DNA from: Methylibium petroleiphilum PM1
GTDB taxonomy: Bacteria > Pseudomonadota > Gammaproteobacteria > Burkholderiales > Burkholderiaceae_C
Direction: 5' to 3'
NCBI RefSeq assembly: GCF_000015725.1
Contig: NC_008825.1
Location: forward strand, 2,604,001 to 2,668,000
Length of the DNA stretch: 64,000 nucleotides
The notes beneath the pieces were generated by a model. It searched no databases, was not told where the DNA came from, and saw nothing but the letters and a program-made list of their open reading frames with translations. The position numbers and the translations under genes were made by a program. Numbering within the stretch: position 1 is the first letter of the stretch; each line of letters begins with the position of its first letter. Positions 41,027 to 51,094 of this stretch are shown here, piece by piece.

Positions 41027-42099
41027 ATGCGGACCCGCCCCGCGCGCCGCGGCGCGCACCGCTCGAAGCCTTCCTGACCCAGCAGTGGCTGCGCCGCGGG
41101 CCGGTGGCCTGGGCGCTGCGACCACTGGCGGCGCTGTACGGCGCGGCCGTGGCGCTGCGCAACCGTCGCTATCGGCTCACCCCCGGCCGCAGCGTGCGCG
41201 TCGGCCGGCCGGTCGTGGTGATCGGTAACCGCATCGCCGGCGGTGCCGGCAAGACGCCCACCGTGATCGCCGTGCTGGCCCATTTGCGTCGCCAAGGCTG
41301 GCAGCCCGGCGTGGTGTCGCGCGGACACGGCCGCACTGCCCTCGGCGTGCAGGCCGTCGCCGCCGACACGCCGGCCGACGTCGTGGGCGATGAACCCCTG
41401 CTGATCCACCTGCGCAGCGGCGCGCCGGTGGTGGTCGGCCGCGACCGCGTGGCGGCGGCCGCCGCGCTGCTGCGGGCCCGGCCGGAGATCGACGTGATCG
41501 TTGCCGACGACGGCTTGCAGCACCGCCGCCTGGCGCGCGATGTCGAAGTCGTGGTGTTCGATGCTCGGGGAGCCGGCAACGGCTGGCTGCTGCCGGCGGG
41601 CCCGCTGCGCGAGCCGATCGACACGCCGACCGGTGCCGGGACCGCGCTGGTGCTCTACAACGCCGACCGGCCCAGCACGCCACTGCCCGGCTACGCGACG
41701 CGACGCGCGCTGACCGGCGCCGTGGCGCTCGCGGCGTGGTGGCAGGGCACGCCGGCTGCCGCCGCCACGCTCGCTTCGCTGCGCGGCAGGCCCGTACTCG
41801 CCTGCGCCGGCATCGCCCAGCCTCAGCGCTTCTTCGAACAGCTGCGCCACGCCGGCCTCGACGTGCAGGAGCAGGCCCTGCCCGACCACGCGGCGTTCGA
41901 CGCCCTGCCCTGGCCGGCCGCGACCCCCGACGTGATCGTGACCGAGAAGGACGCCGTCAAGCTCCCGGTCGACCGCGTACGACGCGAGCGGCCCGGCACG
42001 CGGGTCTGGGTCGCGCCGCTAGACTTCTCGCCCGAGCCGGCATTCTTCGCCGCACTCGACACCGCACTGGCCCCACTGTCACCGCGCCGCGAAGGATGA
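41023..42099 (+). CDS. lpxK: Tetraacyldisaccharide 4'-kinase
   Basis: A 358-residue kinase that phosphorylates the 4' position of the lipid A disaccharide at the inner membrane. An N-terminal hydrophobic helix is followed by the P-loop [14 protein letters not shown], then [46 protein letters not shown] and [11 protein letters not shown]. The best start is TTG at 41023 (TTGA overlap with exbD). Full length. Confidence 0.94.
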   Translation: MNADPPRAPRRAPLEAFLTQQWLRRGPVAWALRPLAALYGAAVALRNRRYRLTPGRSVRVGRPVVVIGNRIAGGAGKTPTVIAVLAHLRRQGWQPGVVSRGHGRTALGVQAVAADTPADVVGDEPLLIHLRSGAPVVVGRDRVAAAAALLRARPEIDVIVADDGLQHRRLARDVEVVVFDARGAGNGWLLPAGPLREPIDTPTGAGTALVLYNADRPSTPLPGYATRRALTGAVALAAWWQGTPAAAATLASLRGRPVLACAGIAQPQRFFEQLRHAGLDVQEQALPDHAAFDALPWPAATPDVIVTEKDAVKLPVDRVRRERPGTRVWVAPLDFSPEPAFFAALDTALAPLSPRREG

Positions 42100-42299
42100 G
42101 CATGGACACCCGATTGATGGACCTGCTGGTGTGCCCGATCTGCAAGGGCCCGCTGACGCACGATCACTCCAGCCACGAGCTGCATTGCGCGGCCGACCGG
42201 CTGGCGTTCCCGATCCGCGACGGCATTCCGGTGATGCTCGAATCGGAGGCGCGCGCACTGGACGAGTCGCCCTCGCAGGCCGCACCCCTGTCGGAATGA
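42096..42299 (+). CDS. Trm112 family protein
   Basis: A 67-residue protein with a Trm112-like zinc-ribbon remnant: [31 protein letters not shown]. Bacterial members sit between lpxK and kdsB in many proteobacteria; they may stabilise methyltransferases, by analogy to eukaryotic Trm112. It overlaps both neighbours by 4 bases (ATGA at 42096 and 42296). Confidence 0.92.
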   Translation: MSMDTRLMDLLVCPICKGPLTHDHSSHELHCAADRLAFPIRDGIPVMLESEARALDESPSQAAPLSE

Positions 42300-43090
42300 G
42301 CTTCACGGTCCTGATCCCGGCGCGGCTCGGTTCGAGCCGGCTGCCGGACAAGCCCCTGGCCGACATCGCCGGCCTGCCGATGGTGGTGCACGTGGCGCGG
42401 CGCGCCCTGGCCAGCGGCGCGGCGGTGGTGGTGGTGGCGGCCGACGACACGCGCACGGTCGAGGCCTGTGCGCGCCATGGCGTGCGGGCGCTGCTGACGC
42501 GCCGCGACCATGCAACCGGCAGCGACCGCCTCGCCGAGGCCTGCGACCTGCTCGCACTGCCGGACAGCGAAATCGTCGTCAACGTGCAGGGCGACGAGCC
42601 GCTGATCGATCCGGCGCTGATCGACGCCTGCGCACGCCTGCTGGCCGAGCGCCCCGAATGCGTGATGGGCACGGCCGCCCACGCGATCGACACCGTGGCG
42701 GAGTTCGAGAACCCGAACGTCGTGAAGGTGGTGTGCGACGCGCTGGGCCGGGCATTGAGCTTTTCGCGGGCGCCGATGCCCTGGTGGCGCGATGGCTACG
42801 CCGCTGGGCTGCGCCAGGCAACAGCGCTGAGCGATCCGCCGCCGCTGCGGCACATCGGTCTGTATGCCTACCGGGCCGGCTTCCTGCGCCGCTACCCGAA
42901 GCTGGCGCCGAGCCCGATCGAGACGATCGAATCGCTCGAACAGCTGCGCGTGCTCTGGCACGGCGAGCGCATCGCGGTGCACGTGAGTCCGCTGCGTCCC
43001 GGCCCGGGCGTCGACACGCCCGACGACCTGGCACGCGTGCGCGCCCTGCTCCACGATACGGGGCAAGAACCGCCGCGCGAGTCAGGTTGA
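42296..43090 (+). CDS. kdsB: 3-deoxy-manno-octulosonate cytidylyltransferase
   Basis: A 264-residue enzyme that makes CMP-Kdo for lipopolysaccharide. The nucleotide loop [18 protein letters not shown] starts the protein; [41 protein letters not shown] and [14 protein letters not shown] are conserved. The start ATG overlaps the Trm112-protein stop. Works downstream of Kdo synthesis; lpxK in the same run serves the same lipid. Confidence 0.95.
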   Translation: MSFTVLIPARLGSSRLPDKPLADIAGLPMVVHVARRALASGAAVVVVAADDTRTVEACARHGVRALLTRRDHATGSDRLAEACDLLALPDSEIVVNVQGDEPLIDPALIDACARLLAERPECVMGTAAHAIDTVAEFENPNVVKVVCDALGRALSFSRAPMPWWRDGYAAGLRQATALSDPPPLRHIGLYAYRAGFLRRYPKLAPSPIETIESLEQLRVLWHGERIAVHVSPLRPGPGVDTPDDLARVRALLHDTGQEPPRESG

Positions 43091-43119
43091 CGAAAGGCTG
43101 CGTGGTATTCTCATTTTGA

Positions 43120-43878
<759 letters not shown>

Positions 43879-43936
43879 GGCCGGTCGACGGGCGGCTCGC
43901 GGCCTCTCCCTCCTTCCTCTTTTCCTTTTTGTACCG

Positions 43937-43959
43937 GGGCCGCAGCAGCGGCCCTTTTT
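43937..43959 (+). terminator. Rho-independent terminator of adk
   Basis: Perfect 7-bp stem GGGCCGC / GCGGCCC with an AGCA loop followed by TTTTTC. It closes the exbB-to-adk run. Confidence 0.88.
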
Positions 43960-43993
43960 CTTTCCTCCCTCCACTTCACCACCGGAGCTCCGC

Positions 43994-44752
43994 ATGGATA
44001 TCGCAGGCAAGGTCTATATCGTCACCGGCGGCGCCTCGGGCCTGGGCGAAGGCACCGCGCGCATGCTGGCCCGCGAAGGCGGCATCGTCGTGGTGGCCGA
44101 CCTGCAGGCCGAGGCCGGTGAGGCGGTGGCGCGAGACATCGGCGGCGCCTTCGTCAAGTGCGACGTCGCCAACGAGGCCGACGGCCAGGCGGTGGTGGCG
44201 AAGGCGGTCTCGCTGGGCAAGCTGATGGGGCTGGTGAACTGCGCCGGCATCGCGCCCGCCGTCAAGACGGTGGGCAAGGACGGCGCCCACCCGCTGGCCG
44301 TGTTCAGCAAGGTGGTCACGGTCAACCTGGTCGGCACGTTCAACATGATCCGGCTCGCCGCCGAGGCGATGAGCCGCAACGCCCCCGAAGCCACCGGCGA
44401 GCGCGGCGTCATCATCTCGACGGCCTCGGTGGCGGCCTACGACGGCCAGATCGGCCAGGCGGCATATGCCGCCAGCAAGGGTGGCGTGGTCGGGATGACG
44501 CTGCCGATCGCGCGCGACCTGGCCCGCAGCGGCATCCGCAACATGACGATCGCCCCGGGCATCTTCGGCACGCCGATGCTGTTCGCGATGCCGCAGGAGG
44601 TGCAGGACGCACTGGCCGCCGGTGTGCCCTTCCCCTCGCGTCTGGGCACGCCCGCAGACTACGCCAAGTTGGTGCAGCAGATCCTCACCAACGAGATGCT
44701 CAACGGCGAGGTCATCCGCCTGGACGGGGCGATCCGGCTGGCGCCGAAATGA
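43994..44752 (+). CDS. SDR dehydrogenase, 3-hydroxyacyl-CoA (HSD10) type
   Basis: A 252-residue short-chain dehydrogenase. NAD-binding TGGASGLGEGTARML, ADLQAEAG acidic residue after strand 2 (favours NAD), NCAGIAPA, catalytic Ser in ISTASVAAYDGQ and YAASK. The insert APAVKTVGKDG and the C-terminus match 3-hydroxy-2-methylbutyryl-CoA / type II 3-hydroxyacyl-CoA dehydrogenases, which act in branched amino acid or fatty acid breakdown. The ATG at 43994 is the natural start; no associated catabolic genes are next to it. Confidence 0.85.
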   Translation: MDIAGKVYIVTGGASGLGEGTARMLAREGGIVVVADLQAEAGEAVARDIGGAFVKCDVANEADGQAVVAKAVSLGKLMGLVNCAGIAPAVKTVGKDGAHPLAVFSKVVTVNLVGTFNMIRLAAEAMSRNAPEATGERGVIISTASVAAYDGQIGQAAYAASKGGVVGMTLPIARDLARSGIRNMTIAPGIFGTPMLFAMPQEVQDALAAGVPFPSRLGTPADYAKLVQQILTNEMLNGEVIRLDGAIRLAPK

Positions 44753-44811
44753 AAGTGAGCGCGCCCGGGCGCGAACTGCCCGCTGGCCCGACCAGGCCCT
44801 AGACTTCGCGC

Positions 44812-46632
44812 GTGATCCCCCAGGCTTTCATCGACGAACTGCTCGCCCGCGCCGACATCGTCGAGGTCATCGGTCCGCACGTCGAGCTCAAGCGCGCCGG
44901 CAAGGACTTCAAGGGCCTGTGCCCCTTCCACGGCGAGAAGACGCCGAGCTTCTACGTGATCCCGGCCAAGCAGTTCTATCACTGCTTCGGCTGCGGTGCC
45001 CAGGGCCATGCGCTGCGCTTTCTGACCGAGCATGTCGGGCTCGACTTCCCCGAGGCGGTGCGCGACCTCGCGCAGCGCCTGGGCATGACCGTGCCTCAGG
45101 AAGACAGCTCGCCCGAGGAGCGCGAGCGCGCCAGGGCAGCGAAGGAGCGCCAGGCCACGCTGAGCGAGGTGCTGGCGAAGGCCGGCGAGCACTGGCGCAA
45201 GCAGCTCAGGGGCAGCCCGCGCGCGGTGAACTATCTCAAGGGCCGCGGACTGACTGGCGAGATCGCGGCACGCTTCGGCATGGGCTACGCGCCCGAAGGC
45301 TGGCGAGGCCTCGCCAGCGTGTTCCCGCGCTACGACGACCCGTTGCTCGCCGAATCGGGTCTGGTGATCGTGCAGGGCGACGAAGGGCCGGAGCAGAAGC
45401 GCTACGACCGCTTCCGCGACCGCATCATGTTCCCGATCCGCTCGGTGCAGGGCGAAGTGATCGGCTTCGGCGGTCGCGTGCTCGACGCCGGCGAGCCGAA
45501 GTACCTCAACTCTCCGGAGACCCCGGTGTTCGTCAAGGGTCGCGAACTCTACGGCCTGCACGAGGCCCGCCAGGCGCTGCGCGAGCGCGGCTATGCACTG
45601 GTGGTCGAGGGCTACATGGACGTGGTGGCCCTCGCCCAGCTCGGATTTCCGAACGCCGTGGCAACGCTTGGCACCGCCTGCACCGCCGAGCATGTGCACA
45701 AACTGCTGCGATTCACCGACCGCATCGTCTTCAGCTTCGACGGCGATGCGGCCGGCCGCCGTGCCGCCGGCCGCGCTCTGGAGGCGGCGCTGCCGCACGC
45801 CAGCGACACGCGCAGCATGAAGTTCCTGTTCCTGCCGGCAGAGCACGACCCTGATTCGTTCGTGCGTGCGCACGGCACCGCCGCCTTCGAAGCCTGCGTC
45901 GAGCAGGCGGTGCCGCTGTCGCGCCAGCTGCTCGAGGTGGCCCGCGAGGGCTGCGATCTCGACAGCGCCGAAGGGCGCGCGCGCATGCTTGCCAACGCCA
46001 AGCCGCTGTGGTCGGCGCTGCCGGATGGCGCGCTGCGGCGCCAGCTGCTGGGCGAGCTGGCGCGGGCTGGCGCCCTCGAATCCGCGGAGCTGCAGGCGCT
46101 CTGGGGCGGCCAGGCGCCGCCGCGGCGCGAGGCCGCGCGCCCGCCGCCGCGCCCCAACCGGCGGGCGCTGCGCGCCGCGACCAGCTCACTCGACCGCGGG
46201 GCCTGGCTGCTGGTGCAGCGCTGCGACCTGTGGGACCGGCTCGACGTGGCCACTCACGAGCTGTTGTGCGAGGTGCTCGACCCCCACGGCAGCTTCTTCC
46301 GTTGGCTCGACCGCCGCTTCCACGAAGAGGGCCCGCTATCGCCGCAGACCCTGCTCGCCGAGATGCAGGCCGGCGGCGAAGGCCCGGGACTGGCCGAACT
46401 GGCACAGCGCATCGGGGCGCTGCACGAGGTGGAGGTCGGCGAGCACGCCGAGGCCGAGCTGCGGGTGGTGGCCGACCGCGTGCGCCTCGATGCGTTGGAG
46501 CGCGATCTGGAAAGCCTCACCGCTGCCGAGCCGCTGACCGCAGACATGCTGGACACGATCCGTCGTACCCGCCAGAACGCCGACGAGATCAAGCGCCGCC
46601 TCGCGCGCGGGCAGACCACAGCGAGTTCCTGA
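44812..46632 (+). CDS. dnaG: DNA primase
   Basis: A 606-residue primase. N-terminal zinc domain with CPFHGEKTPSFYV and the CFGCGAQG pair, the core with RDRIMFPIRSVQGEVIGFGGRVL and the TOPRIM parts VVEGYMDVVAL and FSFDGDAAGRRAA, and a C-terminal DnaB-interaction domain after an Arg/Pro-rich linker. It makes RNA primers for replication. GTG start at 44812; no earlier start fits. It lies upstream of rpoD, as in many proteobacteria, but no rpsU precedes it here. Confidence 0.96.
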   Translation: MIPQAFIDELLARADIVEVIGPHVELKRAGKDFKGLCPFHGEKTPSFYVIPAKQFYHCFGCGAQGHALRFLTEHVGLDFPEAVRDLAQRLGMTVPQEDSSPEERERARAAKERQATLSEVLAKAGEHWRKQLRGSPRAVNYLKGRGLTGEIAARFGMGYAPEGWRGLASVFPRYDDPLLAESGLVIVQGDEGPEQKRYDRFRDRIMFPIRSVQGEVIGFGGRVLDAGEPKYLNSPETPVFVKGRELYGLHEARQALRERGYALVVEGYMDVVALAQLGFPNAVATLGTACTAEHVHKLLRFTDRIVFSFDGDAAGRRAAGRALEAALPHASDTRSMKFLFLPAEHDPDSFVRAHGTAAFEACVEQAVPLSRQLLEVAREGCDLDSAEGRARMLANAKPLWSALPDGALRRQLLGELARAGALESAELQALWGGQAPPRREAARPPPRPNRRALRAATSSLDRGAWLLVQRCDLWDRLDVATHELLCEVLDPHGSFFRWLDRRFHEEGPLSPQTLLAEMQAGGEGPGLAELAQRIGALHEVEVGEHAEAELRVVADRVRLDALERDLESLTAAEPLTADMLDTIRRTRQNADEIKRRLARGQTTASS

Positions 46633-46947
46633 CCCTGCGGCTTTGACGCCCGACCAGGAATCGCCGATAATCGTCGGCTAGTCGTATGCGGCAAGAGTGA
46701 GCGCAGCACCTCCGGGCCCCGGCCACCCTCGACAAGGGTTACCAACAGGCCACCTTCCCCCGCCAGGGCTGCACCTTCAGGACACTCACGCGAGCTTGCC
46801 CGCCAACGCCGATGCCCCGACGGCCCCCTCCGGCCCGACGGCTGCCCGACCTGTGTTTGCATGGTGCCTTCCGCGGCCATGCAGTGCCGGGCCGGATTGC
46901 GGCGCATGGCTTCAGGCACCCGAGACACCCATCCTCCAAGGAATCGC
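46633..46947. other. dnaG-rpoD intergenic leader
   Basis: These 315 bases hold a probable sigma-70 promoter at 46643-46671 and then an untranslated leader of roughly 270 bases. I find no supported ORF or clear terminator within it. The frame open from 46861 to rpoD is a weak candidate for an N-terminal extension and was not used. Confidence 0.6.
46643..46671 (+). promoter_or_regulatory. Sigma-70 promoter of rpoD
   Basis: TTGACG at 46643-46648 and GATAAT at 46666-46671 with an ideal 17-base spacer, just after the dnaG stop. This would give rpoD its own transcript independent of dnaG. Confidence 0.75.
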
Positions 46948-49188
46948 ATGACCGCGAAGAAGAGCGCTCCCGCCCCTGCGAGCAAGCCATCGAAGACCGC
47001 CGCGCCGGCGCCGGCCGCCAAGGCCGCAGCCAAGTCGGCCGGCAAGGCCGAGATCGACCCGAAGAAGGCCAAGGCGGCTGCCGCCCCGGCCAAAGCCGCG
47101 GGGAAGACGGCCAAAGTCGCCGTGCCCGAGGCCCCCAAGGGCAAGCCGGGTCGCAAGCCGGCCGCCAAGCAAGCGCTGCCGGTGCTCGACGAGGACCTGG
47201 GCGACATCGAGGCCGACCTCGAAGGCGAAGCCAGCGCCGAGGACACCGGTGGCGACAAGCCCAAGGCCAAGCCGCTGCGCATGAAGGTCTCGCGCGCCAA
47301 GGAGCGCGCGCTGATGCGCGAATTCGGTCTCGATGAGACGGCGCTGACCGAGGACGAGGTGGCCAAGCGCCGCCAGGAGCTCAAGACGCTCATCAAGATG
47401 GGCAAGACCCGGGGTTTCCTGACACACCAGGAAATCAACGACCACCTGCCCGAAAAGCTGATCGAGGCCGAGATCCTCGAGGCCATCGTGTCGATGCTCA
47501 ACGACATGGGCATCGCCGTCTACGAGCAAGCACCCGACGCGGCCACGCTGCTGATCGCCGGCGGCTCGACCGCCACCTCGACCGATGAGGAGGCCGAGGA
47601 AGAGGCCGAGGCGGCGCTGTCGACCGTCGACTCCGAGTTCGGCCGCACCACCGACCCGGTGCGCATGTACATGCGCGAGATGGGCACGGTCGAGCTGCTG
47701 ACGCGCGAGGGTGAGATCGAGATCGCCAAACGCATCGAGGGCGGGCTGCAGGCGATGATGCTGGCGATCAGCGAATCGCCCACCACGATCGCCGAGATCC
47801 TGGTGCTGGCCGACAAGATCCGCGTCGGCGAGATGCAGATCTCGGAGGCGGTCGACGGCTTCGTGTCGAACGAGGAGGCCGACGACTACGTCGCCGAAGA
47901 GGACTTCGACGAGTTCGACGAGGAAGACGACGACGACGGCAACGGCGGCTCGAAGGCGCTGACCAAGAAGCTCGAGGAACTGAAGACGCAGGCGCTGGTG
48001 CGTTTCGACGAACTGCGCACGCACTTCGACCGCATGCGCAAGGCCTACGAGAAGGAAGGCTACAAGTCGCCGGCCTACAACCGCGCGCAGATGGGCGTGA
48101 GTTCCGAGATCATGAGCCTGCGCTTCACGGTCAAGACCATCGAGCGGCTGTGCCAGATCCTGCGCTCGCAGGTCGACGACATCCGCCGCTACGAGCGCGA
48201 ACTGCGCAAGATCGTGGTCGACAAGTGCGGCATGCCGCAGGACCACTTCATCAAGACCTTCCCGCCAAACTCGCTGAACCTCAAGTGGGCCGAGAAGGAG
48301 ATCGCAGCCAACAAGTCGTACAGCGCGGTGATGGCGCGCAACCTGCCGCCGATCCAGGACCTGCAGCAGAAGCTGATCGACCTGCAGAGCCGTGCGGTGG
48401 TGCCGATCGACGACCTGAAGCTCATCAACAAGAAGATGAACCAGGGCGAGAAGGCCTCGCGAGACGCGAAGAAGGAGATGATCGAGGCCAACCTGCGCCT
48501 GGTGATCTCGATCGCGAAGAAGTACACCAACCGCGGCCTGCAGTTCCTCGATCTGATCCAGGAAGGCAACATCGGCCTGATGAAGGCGGTCGACAAGTTC
48601 GAATACCGCCGCGGCTACAAGTTCTCGACCTACGCGACGTGGTGGATCCGCCAGGCCATCACGCGCTCGATCGCCGACCAGGCGCGCACCATTCGCATTC
48701 CGGTGCACATGATCGAGACGATCAACAAGATGAACCGCCTGTCGCGCCAGCACCTGCAGGAGTTCGGCTTCGAGCCGGACGCCCCGACGCTGGCCGAAAA
48801 GATGGAGATGCCCGAGGACAAGATCCGCAAGATCATGAAGATCGCCAAGGAGCCGATCTCCATGGAGACGCCGATCGGCGACGACGACGATTCGCACCTG
48901 GGCGACTTCATCGAGGACACCAACAACACCGCGCCGATCGAGGCGGCGATGCAGGCAGGTCTGCGCGACGTGGTGAAGGACATCCTCGACTCGCTGACGC
49001 CGCGCGAGGCCAAGGTGCTGCGCATGCGCTTCGGCATCGAGATGTCGACCGACCACACGCTGGAGGAAGTGGGCAAGCAGTTCGACGTGACGCGCGAGCG
49101 CATCCGCCAGATCGAAGCCAAGGCGATCCGCAAGCTCAAGCACCCGAGCCGTTCCGACAAGCTGAGGACCTACCTGGACAATCTCTGA
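46948..49188 (+). CDS. rpoD: RNA polymerase sigma-70 factor RpoD
   Basis: A 746-residue primary sigma factor. The first 65 residues are an Ala/Lys/Pro-rich extension typical of Burkholderiales. Region 1.1 follows at about 110-190 ([23 protein letters not shown]), region 1.2 at 235-270 ([23 protein letters not shown]), a non-conserved acidic insert, region 2 ([37 protein letters not shown] and [17 protein letters not shown]), region 3, and region 4 with [14 protein letters not shown] and [23 protein letters not shown]. The start [10 protein letters not shown] at 46948 follows AAGGAA by 8 bases. Confidence 0.97.
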   Translation: MTAKKSAPAPASKPSKTAAPAPAAKAAAKSAGKAEIDPKKAKAAAAPAKAAGKTAKVAVPEAPKGKPGRKPAAKQALPVLDEDLGDIEADLEGEASAEDTGGDKPKAKPLRMKVSRAKERALMREFGLDETALTEDEVAKRRQELKTLIKMGKTRGFLTHQEINDHLPEKLIEAEILEAIVSMLNDMGIAVYEQAPDAATLLIAGGSTATSTDEEAEEEAEAALSTVDSEFGRTTDPVRMYMREMGTVELLTREGEIEIAKRIEGGLQAMMLAISESPTTIAEILVLADKIRVGEMQISEAVDGFVSNEEADDYVAEEDFDEFDEEDDDDGNGGSKALTKKLEELKTQALVRFDELRTHFDRMRKAYEKEGYKSPAYNRAQMGVSSEIMSLRFTVKTIERLCQILRSQVDDIRRYERELRKIVVDKCGMPQDHFIKTFPPNSLNLKWAEKEIAANKSYSAVMARNLPPIQDLQQKLIDLQSRAVVPIDDLKLINKKMNQGEKASRDAKKEMIEANLRLVISIAKKYTNRGLQFLDLIQEGNIGLMKAVDKFEYRRGYKFSTYATWWIRQAITRSIADQARTIRIPVHMIETINKMNRLSRQHLQEFGFEPDAPTLAEKMEMPEDKIRKIMKIAKEPISMETPIGDDDDSHLGDFIEDTNNTAPIEAAMQAGLRDVVKDILDSLTPREAKVLRMRFGIEMSTDHTLEEVGKQFDVTRERIRQIEAKAIRKLKHPSRSDKLRTYLDNL

Positions 49189-49208
49189 GCGCGGCCCTGT
49201 CCGCCCCC

Positions 49209-49236
49209 AAAGCCCGGCCTTGTGCCGGGCTTTTTT
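49209..49236 (+). terminator. Rho-independent terminator of rpoD
   Basis: A 10-bp perfect stem AAAGCCCGGC / GCCGGGCTTT with a 5-base loop and a run of six T, 20 bases after the rpoD stop. Confidence 0.92.
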
Positions 49237-49312
49237 CATGGCGGACTTGTTGGGGATGGAGGCGTCTTGCCACGCGGGATAAACTTTGCGTGACATATCT
49301 CACGCCGGCTTG

Positions 49313-50254
49313 ATGACTTCACTGCTCCAACGCACCGTCCTGTTCGCCGACCTGCGCGGCAGCACCGGCCTGTTCGAGAAGCTCGGCAACGCCGAGGCGG
49401 CGTCGGTCGTGACGCAGAGCGTCGCCCTGATGGCGCAGATCGTCGGCAGTTGCGGCGGCCAGGTCGTCAAGACGCTGGGCGACGGCCTGATGGCGGTGTT
49501 CGAGCAGCCGCAAGGTGGCATCGAGGCCGCCGACGAGATGCACGAGTCGCTGGATCGCATCGTCGCCGGCGCACCGCAGAGCGGCACGCGCCGGCAGGCG
49601 TTGAAGCTGCAGGTCGCCATGGCGCACGGCGAGGTGGTGGAACTCAATGGCGACTGCTTCGGAGACGCCGTCAACGTGGCGGCCCGCCTGCTCGACAGTG
49701 CCGGGGACAACGAGACGCTCACCACTCAGCAGGTGCTCGACGGGCTCGACGCCGAGCACCGTAGCCGCTTCCGCTCCCTCAGCAAGCTGCAGCTGCGTGG
49801 TCGGCAGGAGCCGGTGCAGGTCTACCGGCTCGATGCGCGGCGCTTCGGCGAGACCGTGGCCACGCTGTTCGAGGGCTCGGTGCCGATGCCGGCGCCGGAC
49901 GGTATCCGCCTGGCCTGGCTGGACGTGACGCGGGTGTTCGCCGGCGTCGATCTGCCCGCTGTGCTGGGCCGAAGCCCGCAGGCCACCTACTGCATCGACG
50001 ACACGCGCGTCTCGCGCTCGCACGCCCGCGTCGAATGGCACGGCGGCACCTTCCAGGTGAGCGACCTCAGCTACAACGGCACCTACGTCCGCTTCGCCGG
50101 TCGCGACGAGGTGATCGCGTTGCGTCGCGGCAGCTGCACGCTGCACGGCCGCGGCGTGATCTGCCTCGGCGCCTCACCGACCGACCCGACGGCCCCGACC
50201 GTCAACTTCGACGTGCTGAGCTTCCAGGACACCGAGCCGCGCTCGACCGACTGA
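49313..50254 (+). CDS. Class III nucleotide cyclase domain with FHA domain
   Basis: A 313-residue protein. A cyclase homology domain (about 5-180) shows the first metal Asp in VLFADLRGSTGLFEKLG, the second in VKTLGDGLMAVF, and the VNVAARLLDSAG region with the catalytic Asn/Arg. A forkhead-associated domain (about 205-305) shows YCIDDTRVSRSHARVEWHGG and SYNGTYVRF, the phosphothreonine-reading loops. It may make cAMP or cGMP under control of a phosphopeptide. No transmembrane segment. ATG at 49313 is preferred to a GTG at 49286. Confidence 0.85.
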   Translation: MTSLLQRTVLFADLRGSTGLFEKLGNAEAASVVTQSVALMAQIVGSCGGQVVKTLGDGLMAVFEQPQGGIEAADEMHESLDRIVAGAPQSGTRRQALKLQVAMAHGEVVELNGDCFGDAVNVAARLLDSAGDNETLTTQQVLDGLDAEHRSRFRSLSKLQLRGRQEPVQVYRLDARRFGETVATLFEGSVPMPAPDGIRLAWLDVTRVFAGVDLPAVLGRSPQATYCIDDTRVSRSHARVEWHGGTFQVSDLSYNGTYVRFAGRDEVIALRRGSCTLHGRGVICLGASPTDPTAPTVNFDVLSFQDTEPRSTD

Positions 50255-50259
50255 GCCCC

Positions 50260-50967
50260 TCAGACCCCCAATCGGTCGGCCAGTGCGAGCAGATCGGGCC
50301 CCTGCCAGCAGCGCACCCCGGCCCCGATGACATCGTCTTCTCGTCCCTCACCGTCACGGCGCACCCAGGCGGCCTGCATGCCAGCGTCGAGCGCACCGTG
50401 CACGTCGAGCCGCAGATCGTCACCGACGTGCAGCACTTCGTTCGGTGCGCAACCCAGACGCTCGCAGGCCGCGGCGAAGATGCGAGGATCGGGCTTGCCG
50501 ACCCCGAATTCTCGCGCCGCGAGGCTGCCTCGGAACCAGGGTTGCAGCCCGATCCGCACGAGATCGGCGTTGCCATTGCTCAGTGCGAACAGCGGCCAGC
50601 GCGCAGCCAGCCGCTGCAATGCCGGCAGCGAATCGGCATAGAGATCGACGCACTGTCGCTCGGCGAGAAAGACCGAGAACGCGGCGTCGAGCAAGGCTTC
50701 CGTCTCCCCCGCCGCGACCAGCAGGCGCCGGATGCTCTCGCGCCGCAGGGCACTGAGATCGTGCGCCCAGTCGGGTCGCTCGCGCGCCACCGCCTCGCGG
50801 TCGGCCCGCATCGCGGCCAGGTCGAACCGCTCGGTGACGCGCGGAGCATGCCGCTGCAGCCAGGCCTGCAAGGCCGATTCAGCGCGAGCGATGGTCGGCC
50901 AGATCGGCCACAGCGTGTCGTCCAGATCCAGCGTCAGCGCGCGGAGCTTGCCAGTGTCCAGGTTCAT
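50260..50967 (-). CDS. HAD-family phosphatase
   Basis: A 235-residue haloacid-dehalogenase-like hydrolase. Motif I LTLDLDDTLWP (nucleophile Asp and acid Asp), motif II LFALSNGNADL, motif III Lys in FGVGKPDPRIFAAAC and motif IV VLHVGDDLRLDVHGA are all intact, with a helical cap between motif I and II. Such enzymes dephosphorylate small metabolites (nucleotides, sugars). Start MNLDTGKLRAL at 50967; divergent from the LOV kinase with a 127-base gap. Confidence 0.87.
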   Translation of the reverse strand: MNLDTGKLRALTLDLDDTLWPIWPTIARAESALQAWLQRHAPRVTERFDLAAMRADREAVARERPDWAHDLSALRRESIRRLLVAAGETEALLDAAFSVFLAERQCVDLYADSLPALQRLAARWPLFALSNGNADLVRIGLQPWFRGSLAAREFGVGKPDPRIFAAACERLGCAPNEVLHVGDDLRLDVHGALDAGMQAAWVRRDGEGREDDVIGAGVRCWQGPDLLALADRLGV

Positions 50968-51094
50968 TGCAGATCGCCCCCGGACGCAGTGTGACCGAAG
51001 CACGGCGCCATGGTGCCGGCCGCGGCCATCGCCGCCTCCGGGCGTGACGCTCCGCTACATTACGTTGCCCTTCCAACCGGTGACCGACCGCTGA

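Noticed and set aside
46861-46947. N-terminal extension of rpoD from 46861
   Set aside because: The added residues show no family pattern and the ATG at 46948 has a ribosome-binding site; the stretch is better read as untranslated leader.
46912-49296. A 794-codon open frame antisense to rpoD
   Set aside because: Its residues are Leu/His/Arg/Asp-rich without a recognisable domain, and it mirrors the codon pattern of rpoD. It is a shadow of the GC-rich third positions.
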